Source of the DNA: Deltaproteobacteria bacterium
Lineage (GTDB): Bacteria; Myxococcota; JACRCW01
Direction of reading: 5' to 3'
DNA length: 64,000 nucleotides
NCBI GenBank assembly: GCA_016218805.1
Contig: JACRCW010000136.1
Coordinates: forward strand, 1 to 64,000
Shown here: positions 59,482-64,000 of the stretch, in pieces
How positions within the stretch are numbered: the stretch's first letter is position 1
Layout: every line of letters begins with the position of its first letter
Position numbers and translations under genes: made by a program
Notes under the pieces: model-generated
Databases searched by the model: none
The model's input: the letters and a program-made list of their open reading frames with translations, nothing else
Told to the model about the DNA's origin: nothing

Positions 59482-59979
59482 GTGCGCTGCCCCTTCTGCC
59501 GGAGCCTGGATAACCACGTTGTTGACAGCCGCACCACGGAGGACGGCGGAGCCATCCGCCGCCGCCGCCAGTGCCACGGCTGCCAGAAGCGCTACACGTC
59601 CTATGAGCGCGTGGAGGAGGTGCTTCCCGTGGTGGTCAAGCGGGACGGCCGCCGCGAGCCCTTTGACCGGCGCAAGCTGCAGGCGGGCCTCACCCGCGCG
59701 TGTGAAAAGCGCCCGGTGGGGACGCTGGCGGTGGACCGCGTGGTGGAGAAGCTGGAGCGCCGGCTGGTGGAGGACGGGGACCGGGAGGTCAGCTCCGTCA
59801 CCCTGGGCGAATGGGTGATGGAGCACCTGCGCGAACTGGACGAGGTGGCCTACGTGCGGTTTGCCTCCGTGTACCGCAGCTTTGCCGACGTGACGGAGTT
59901 CACCGCGGAGGTGGAGCGCCTGCGCCGGGAGGCCTCCGTTCCGCCGCCGCCGCGGCCGCCCAAGGTGGCGGACGCATGA
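59482..59979 (+). CDS. nrdR: transcriptional repressor NrdR
   Basis: 165 residues from GTG at 59482, which gives the canonical MRCPFC start. Zinc ribbon C3-C6-C31-C34 ('MRCPFCRSLDNHVVDSRTTEDGGAIRRRRQCHGCQKRYTSYERVEE') and an ATP-cone domain ('VVKRDGRREPFDRRKLQAGLTRAC'). NrdR senses ATP/dATP and represses ribonucleotide reductase genes. Upstream is a hairpin, GGTGGCG-ATG-CGCCACC at 59435-59451. It overlaps ribD by 4 bases, a common nrdR-ribD arrangement. Confidence 0.96.
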   Translation: MRCPFCRSLDNHVVDSRTTEDGGAIRRRRQCHGCQKRYTSYERVEEVLPVVVKRDGRREPFDRRKLQAGLTRACEKRPVGTLAVDRVVEKLERRLVEDGDREVSSVTLGEWVMEHLRELDEVAYVRFASVYRSFADVTEFTAEVERLRREASVPPPPRPPKVADA

Positions 59980-61112
59980 GCGGGCCGCTCCGGGCCGACC
60001 ATCCGCGGCACCGGGAGCTGATGCAGGTCGCGTTGAGGCGGGCGGTGCGCGCGCTTGGCCGCACGCGCCCCAACCCGTGCGTGGGCGCCGTGGTGGCGCG
60101 GGACGGGCACATCCTGTCCGTGGGCCACCACGCGCGCGCCGGCACCGCCCACGCGGAGGTCATTGCGCTGCGGAAAGCCGGTCCAGCCGCGCGCGGCGCA
60201 GACCTGTACGTGACCCTGGAGCCGTGCAACCACCACGGCCGCACGCCGCCGTGCACGGACGCGGTCCTGCAGGCGGGAATCGCCCGGGCGTTTGTTGCCA
60301 TCCCGGACGACAACCCACGTGTGACCGGGGGAGGGATTGCCCGGTTGCGCGCGGCGGGCGTGGAAGTGCACGTGGGCCTGTTGGCCGGGCCAGCGCGGGA
60401 CCTGGTCAGCGGCTTCTTCATGCGATGCGCAGCGGACCGGCCGGAGGTCATCCTCAAGGCCGCGGTTTCTGTCGACGGGCGCCTGGCCACCGCCGCGGGT
60501 CAGAGCGCGGGCTTGTCCGGCCCACGCGCGCACGCCTGGCTGCACCGGCTGCGGGACCGCGTGGATGGGATCCTCGTCGGCGCGGGCACCGTGGCGGCGG
60601 ACAGCCCGCGGCTCACCGCGCGGCGCCCACCGCTGGGCGCCCGCGGCCGGCGTGACTGGGTGCGCATCATCGTGGACTCCGCGCTGCGCACCGCCGGAAA
60701 CCCGGGTGTGTGGTCGGATCCGTCGGCTCCCGCACCCTGGTTTCTGTGCGCTGTGGATGCGCCGCAGGATGCCGTGGACGCACTGCGTACGCGCGGTGCC
60801 ACCGTGCACGCTGTGCCGCGGACCGCGCGCGGTCTGGACCTGCGCCAGGCCCTGGGCTGGCTGGGCGCACAGGGCCTCACACGCCTGCTGGTTGAAGGCG
60901 GCGCGCAGATCCACGGCAGCCTGCTGGCGGACCGCTTGGCGGATCGGGTGGCGCTGGTGGTCACGCCGCGCCTGTTGGGGGATTCCGCTGTGCCCATGGC
61001 ACGTTGGAGCGGCCCGGACCAGTTGGACCACACCATTGTGCTGGAACATCCCACTTGGCGCCGCCTCGGCGAAGACACACTCTTGGAAGGGATGGTCCGA
61101 TATCGAGAATGA
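59976..61112 (+). CDS. ribD: bifunctional riboflavin biosynthesis protein RibD
   Basis: 378 residues from the ATG at 59976. The deaminase domain has 'GRTRPNPCVGAVVARDG', the zinc site 'GTAHAEVIALRKAG' and 'PCNHHGRTPPCTDAV'. The reductase domain has 'VILKAAVSVDGRLATAAGQSAGLSGPRA', 'LVGAGTVAADSPRLTAR' and 'RLLVEGGAQIHGSLLADRLADRV'. Together they carry out the second and third steps of riboflavin synthesis. No FMN riboswitch is needed here since it is translated from the nrdR transcript. No other rib gene follows. Confidence 0.96.
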   Translation: MSGPLRADHPRHRELMQVALRRAVRALGRTRPNPCVGAVVARDGHILSVGHHARAGTAHAEVIALRKAGPAARGADLYVTLEPCNHHGRTPPCTDAVLQAGIARAFVAIPDDNPRVTGGGIARLRAAGVEVHVGLLAGPARDLVSGFFMRCAADRPEVILKAAVSVDGRLATAAGQSAGLSGPRAHAWLHRLRDRVDGILVGAGTVAADSPRLTARRPPLGARGRRDWVRIIVDSALRTAGNPGVWSDPSAPAPWFLCAVDAPQDAVDALRTRGATVHAVPRTARGLDLRQALGWLGAQGLTRLLVEGGAQIHGSLLADRLADRVALVVTPRLLGDSAVPMARWSGPDQLDHTIVLEHPTWRRLGEDTLLEGMVRYRE

Positions 61113-61127
61113 AACCACGGCGACGCG

Positions 61128-61295
61128 TCACTCCCTGACAGCGTTGCCGCAGGCAGAGCAGGAGGTGGGCAGCAGTAGGACGTCATGGCGCACCGCAGAA
61201 TGGCCGCAGGCATCACACAGTCCGTTTTTGCCACTCCACGTGCAGCCGGGTAAGAATGAATGGCGTGGTTGGTGCGTACAAGAGAAGGAGGGCAC
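61128..61295 (-). CDS. small zinc-ribbon ORF
   Basis: 55 residues from GTG at 61295, not overlapping any larger gene. The C-terminal half reads like a real zinc ribbon: C-x2-C-G-H, then 13 residues, C-x2-C-G-N, in 'NGLCDACGHSAVRHDV' and 'PTSCSACGNAVRE'. Codons of this part have the GC-rich third positions of the host; the first 20 residues are less convincing and the true start may differ. The gene converges on ribD, ending 15 bases from it. No ribosome binding site is strong. Tentative. Confidence 0.35.
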   Translation of the reverse strand: MPSFSCTHQPRHSFLPGCTWSGKNGLCDACGHSAVRHDVLLLPTSCSACGNAVRE

Positions 61296-61364
61296 GAATT
61301 GAGGCCTGGCTGGGAATCGGGAGACGCGCTGGGTCGTTGGAAGGGGTGAGGGCAGGAGGATGTC

Positions 61365-61580
61365 ATGTTGAGCGTGGAGGTCATTGACGCGTTGAGGCGC
61401 GAGGAAGAGCAGCGGCGCGAGGAAGCTGAGCGCTCCATCGTGCGTGTCCCCGTGGACAGGCCTGAGGAGCAGGAGCGTCCCCGCGAAGAGGCCGCCGCAT
61501 CCGAACAGCCCAGCCGTGGGGTGCTCGTCTTGGACATGAGCCGGGATGACACCGAAGAGTTCCGCATCGCCTCCTGGTGA
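61365..61580 (+). CDS. small charged hypothetical protein
   Basis: 71 residues with a strong GCAGGAGG 6 bases before the ATG. An N-terminal Glu/Arg-rich helix ('VIDALRREEEQRREEAERSIVRVPVD') is followed by a Pro/Glu-rich middle and a short hydrophobic/acidic end ('GVLVLDMSRDDTEEFRIASW'). Recognisable small-ORF style of myxobacteria, function unknown. A terminator hairpin follows at 61662. Confidence 0.65.
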   Translation: MLSVEVIDALRREEEQRREEAERSIVRVPVDRPEEQERPREEAAASEQPSRGVLVLDMSRDDTEEFRIASW

Positions 61581-61883
61581 AGGGCGACGCGGATTGGCAG
61601 CCAGGTTGCGCGTTTGATCGCGCGGGTTGTCGTCGCCTCAGAAATCCCCGCTGACCTCCGCAAGGCGCCCCCAGGGCGCCTTGTTCCGTTCCGGGGGCCC
61701 GCACGCCCACGTTCCAGCGCAAACGGTTCGCGGTGTGAAATGCGACCCCGCGGCCTGCGGCTGTTATGGTCCGGCTCCCATCAAGGGGGGCGTGCGCGGG
61801 ATCACGGGCCGGGGTTTCGGCCTGCGGCGGCGACGGGGTCAGTCTTCTGGCAGCAGGAGACGGACCGTGAGGGCGTGGAAGCC
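61581..61883. other. intergenic region before the ECF sigma operon
   Basis: Apart from the hairpin at 61662-61682 I see no gene. The sigma-factor frame is open through most of it, but the upstream part lacks family similarity. The region should contain the operon promoter; I could not identify an ECF-type -35/-10 pair with confidence. Confidence 0.5.
61662..61682 (+). terminator. terminator hairpin after the small charged protein gene
   Basis: AAGGCGCCC-CCA-GGGCGCCTT is a perfect 9-bp stem followed by GTTCCGTTCC, a weak U-rich tail, 80 bases after the stop at 61580. Confidence 0.65.
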
Positions 61884-62411
61884 GTGACGGACCAGGAGCT
61901 CCTCAGGAAGCTGTACGAAGCGTACGGGGCCACCGTCTACCGCCGGTGCGTCTACCTGCTGCGTAACGACGAGGACGCACGGGACGCCATGCACGACGTG
62001 TTCATCAAGGTGTCAAGAAGTCTGGACCAGTTCCGCGGGGAAGCCAGCCCGCTCACCTGGATCACGCGGATTGCCACCAACCACTGCCTGAACATCATCC
62101 GGGCCCGCAAGGCAGCGTGGCACGAACAGTTCCGACGGTTCGTGGAGCACAAGGCCCAGGAGAATGGTCCGTCCCAGCGGCTGGTGGACAGAAACCAGTT
62201 TGTCCAGGTGGTGTTGGCGCTGTGCGACAAGGAAACGCAGGAAGCCGCCATCTACTACTTTGTGGACGAGATGACGCAGGAGGAAGTTGCCGGCGTCCTG
62301 GGTATTTCCGTCCCCACGCTGCGAAAGCGCCTGCGGAGCTTCATCGACACCGCGCGGCGCGAGCTCCTCAAGATTGACCCGGACCTGAGGCTCCGGGCCG
62401 CGCCCATCTGA
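61884..62411 (+). CDS. ECF-type RNA polymerase sigma factor
   Basis: 175 residues from GTG at 61884 (GAGGG about 10 bases before); GTG at 61875 also possible. Region 2: 'LLRKLYEAYGATVYRRCVYLLRNDEDARDAMHDVFIKVSRSLDQFRGEASPLTWITRIATNHCLN'. Region 4: 'QEAAIYYFVDEMTQEEVAGVLGISVPTLRKRLRSFIDTARRELL'. Ends 9 bases before an anti-sigma gene, the usual control of such factors. It probably switches on its own operon. Confidence 0.9.
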   Translation: MTDQELLRKLYEAYGATVYRRCVYLLRNDEDARDAMHDVFIKVSRSLDQFRGEASPLTWITRIATNHCLNIIRARKAAWHEQFRRFVEHKAQENGPSQRLVDRNQFVQVVLALCDKETQEAAIYYFVDEMTQEEVAGVLGISVPTLRKRLRSFIDTARRELLKIDPDLRLRAAPI

Positions 62412-62420
62412 GGAGGAACC

Positions 62421-63242
62421 ATGGAACCCCTCGAATTCGATCTGGCCGACCCGGCGGTTCCTCCTTGCGGGCGCACCCGTCACACGCTGCGCCGCCACTT
62501 TGCCGGCGAGCTGGACGCCGCCGCCCGGGCGGACCTGGACAATCACTTGAAGGAATGCCTGGACTGCCAAGCCGTGCTTGCAGAATTGAAGAGCGATGAA
62601 GCGGCCTTCAAGGTGCACATCCCGTTTGCCCGGTTTGCGGACCAGCATGAGAAGCGGCTGGCGGCGGCAAGCCCGGTTCGCACGGGGCTCTCCAACTTCT
62701 GGAAGACGGTCTTTGGCGGCGGGGTTGCGCTGGCCGCGGCCATGACCGCGGCGGCGTTTCTCCTCATCCCGGCACCCCGCCCCGAAGACCAGCTCACGGA
62801 ACGCATCAAGGGCGGCGGCATTGGCTTCCTGTTGCGCACCTCAGACGGCGTGCGTGCCGGGCGGGACGGCGAAACGCTCAAGCCGGGCGACCAGATCCAG
62901 TTCTTTGTGAAAGCGCCGGAAGACACGGAGGTCGTCGTCGTCGGCGTGGATGGGAAGGGTGCGGTGAGCGTGTACCACGTGGGCCGCGTGGTGGCGGTGG
63001 ACGGGCGCGCGGCACCGCTGCCGGACAGCGTGGTGCTGGATGATGCGGTGGGACCGGAGCGGTTCTTTGCCGTGTACGGGCGCGGGTTTGCGGCGGGTGA
63101 GCTCAAGGCGCTGGTGCAGAAGGCGGCGGAGAAGATGGTGGCTGACGGGGCGGACCTGCGGGCGGTGGAGACGCTGCCGCTGGACCTTCCGGCGGACAAG
63201 GCGCAGCAGAGCAGTGTCCACATTGTGAAGCTTGCCCGGTGA
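62421..63242 (+). CDS. zinc-finger (zf-HC2) anti-sigma factor with DUF4384-like outer domain
   Basis: 273 residues with GAGGAGG 5 bases before the ATG. Zinc-finger region, residues 16-50: 'CGRTRHTLRRHFAGELDAAARADLDNHLKECLDCQAVL', with the H-x3-C-x2-C of zf-HC2. One membrane helix near 98-115 (GGGVALAAAMTAAAFLLIP). The outer part has 'GIGFLLRTSDGVRAGRDGETLKPGDQIQFFVKAPEDTEVVVVGVDGKGAVSVYH', a DUF4384-like domain. It should hold the sigma factor at the membrane until a signal reaches the outer domain. The next gene starts 3 bases on. Confidence 0.87.
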   Translation: MEPLEFDLADPAVPPCGRTRHTLRRHFAGELDAAARADLDNHLKECLDCQAVLAELKSDEAAFKVHIPFARFADQHEKRLAAASPVRTGLSNFWKTVFGGGVALAAAMTAAAFLLIPAPRPEDQLTERIKGGGIGFLLRTSDGVRAGRDGETLKPGDQIQFFVKAPEDTEVVVVGVDGKGAVSVYHVGRVVAVDGRAAPLPDSVVLDDAVGPERFFAVYGRGFAAGELKALVQKAAEKMVADGADLRAVETLPLDLPADKAQQSSVHIVKLAR

Positions 63243-63245
63243 CCC

Positions 63246-64000
63246 ATGGCGGCCGTGGGCACAGCGGGCGCGCGGGCAGGGCCAGGTGGGTGCTGGCTGC
63301 TGGCGCTGGTGATGACGGGGTGGGTGCTGCCGGCCACGGCCCGGGCAGACGTGGTGCGGCGCGCGCTGCTCATCTCACACGCGGACGGCGGCAAGGGCCT
63401 GCAGAAGCTGCGTTACGCGGACCGCGATGTTGCCAAGGTCAAGGACACGCTGGTGGACCTGGGCGGCTTCCTCCCCGGCGACGTGGACGTGGCCAAGGAC
63501 GAGGACAGCCCGGGCGTGCTGCGCCGGCTGGCGGTCATTGAGGAGCGGATCCGATCCGACAAGGCGGCGGGGCGGGAGACGCTGCTGCTGGTCTACTATT
63601 CGGGCCATTCCAAGGACGGGTTCCTGCGGTTGGGCGCCACGCGCCTGGACCTGGACCTGCTGCGCGGCCTGCTGCAGGACAGCGGCGCGGATGTGCGCAT
63701 TGCGGTGCTGGACAGCTGCGGCGCCGGTGAACTCACGCGCGAAAAAGGCGGCTCCCGCGCCCCGCCGCTCGTCGTCAGCGTGGATGACGCGCTCACCGCG
63801 CGCGGCCAGGTGATCATTGCATCGTCGTCCGAGACGGAGGCCAGCCAGGAGTCCGACGAGATCCAGGGATCCTTTTTCACGCATTACTGGGTCAGCGGGC
63901 TGCGCGGGGACGCGGACCGCAGCGGCGATGGGCGGGTCACCCTGGAGGAGGCGTATGCCTACGCGTACGAACGCACCGTCTCCGCCACCCTGCACACGCG
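63246..64000 (+). CDS. caspase-like (C14) peptidase, truncated by the window end
   Basis: At least 251 residues; no stop before the window ends. Signal peptide or membrane anchor at residues 15-34 (CWLLALVMTGWVLPATARA). The caspase fold follows: 'RRALLISHADGGKGLQKLRYADRDVAKVKDTL', catalytic His H121 in 'LLLVYYSGHSKDG' and catalytic Cys C158 in 'IAVLDSCGAGELT', then 'QVIIASSSETEASQESDEIQGSFFTHYWVSGLRGDAD' with the family's 'DxDxDGxVT' style 'DRSGDGRVTLEEAYAYA'. The protein should work in the periplasm. It is in an operon with an ECF sigma/anti-sigma pair. Confidence 0.9.
   Translation, partial: MAAVGTAGARAGPGGCWLLALVMTGWVLPATARADVVRRALLISHADGGKGLQKLRYADRDVAKVKDTLVDLGGFLPGDVDVAKDEDSPGVLRRLAVIEERIRSDKAAGRETLLLVYYSGHSKDGFLRLGATRLDLDLLRGLLQDSGADVRIAVLDSCGAGELTREKGGSRAPPLVVSVDDALTARGQVIIASSSETEASQESDEIQGSFFTHYWVSGLRGDADRSGDGRVTLEEAYAYAYERTVSATLHT

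Overview
The window is very GC-rich bacterial chromosome with little space between genes. It suggests a myxobacterium or close relative (Myxococcota). Supporting content: two PEGA/TPR-tailed Ser/Thr kinases, a zinc-ribbon/double-FHA protein, DUF4388, MJ0042/GYF_2 and Uma2 proteins, Asp/Ser-rich cysteine lipoproteins, an RNase E/G with a huge disordered tail, and an ECF sigma - anti-sigma - caspase cluster. There is no rRNA and no CRISPR array, and one tRNA. Family calls were made by reading motifs; no database search was possible.

Layout. 1-5.5 kb: membrane protein, Uma2 nuclease, SDR dehydrogenase, two zinc-ribbon membrane proteins and nuoA-nuoB. 5.6-9.6 kb: a tightly coupled operon with a cytochrome-b-like subunit, a strikingly reduced SdhA-like flavoprotein, an unknown membrane protein, an SdhB-like iron-sulfur subunit and a histidine phosphatase. 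9.6-13.6 kb: an HTH regulator, a CinA-type protein, a DUF4388 protein and an M20 lipoprotein peptidase. 13.6-16.3 kb: tRNA-Thr(CGU) carrying a small integrated island, bounded by a 72-bp exact duplication of the tRNA 3' end plus terminator. It holds a broken AbiEi-type antitoxin gene and a two-gene XRE-ImmA/IrrE + PIN-like module. 16.5-17.4 kb: a DUF433/DUF5615 toxin-antitoxin-like pair just outside the repeat.

17.4-29.8 kb: a PIG-V-like mannosyltransferase, a periplasmic OB-fold protein, an ArsM-like methyltransferase with a thioredoxin-like neighbour, an exported PCMT, a GluR0-like ligand-gated K+ channel, a MepA/LysM endopeptidase, and an SPFH + NAD-kinase-like pair behind a promoter with palindromic operators. 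29.8-34.9 kb: lysine degradation genes kamA, kamD, kamE, kal and kce. 34.9-44.4 kb: a diguanylate cyclase, then a long minus-strand block in which branched-chain-type ABC transporter genes livH, livM, livG and livF are interleaved with lipoprotein and membrane genes. The binding protein livK lies apart at 53.7 kb.

44.8-61.1 kb: RNase E/G, kinase, redoxin, accA, double-FHA protein, livK, RNase Z, GNAT, second kinase, Rpn-type nuclease, nrdR and ribD. 61.1-64.0 kb: two small ORFs, then ECF sigma factor, zinc-finger anti-sigma/DUF4384 protein and a caspase-like protease cut off by the window end.

How it fits together. The Kam/Kal/Kce enzymes form most of the beta-lysine route, but the 3,5-diaminohexanoate dehydrogenase is not here. 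The island, the broken antitoxin and the neighbouring TA-like pair make the tRNA-Thr locus look like an integration hotspot. Most host genes use Phe TTT / Ile ATT before a G-starting codon and TTC / ATC otherwise; the island and DUF433 genes do not, which supports transfer.
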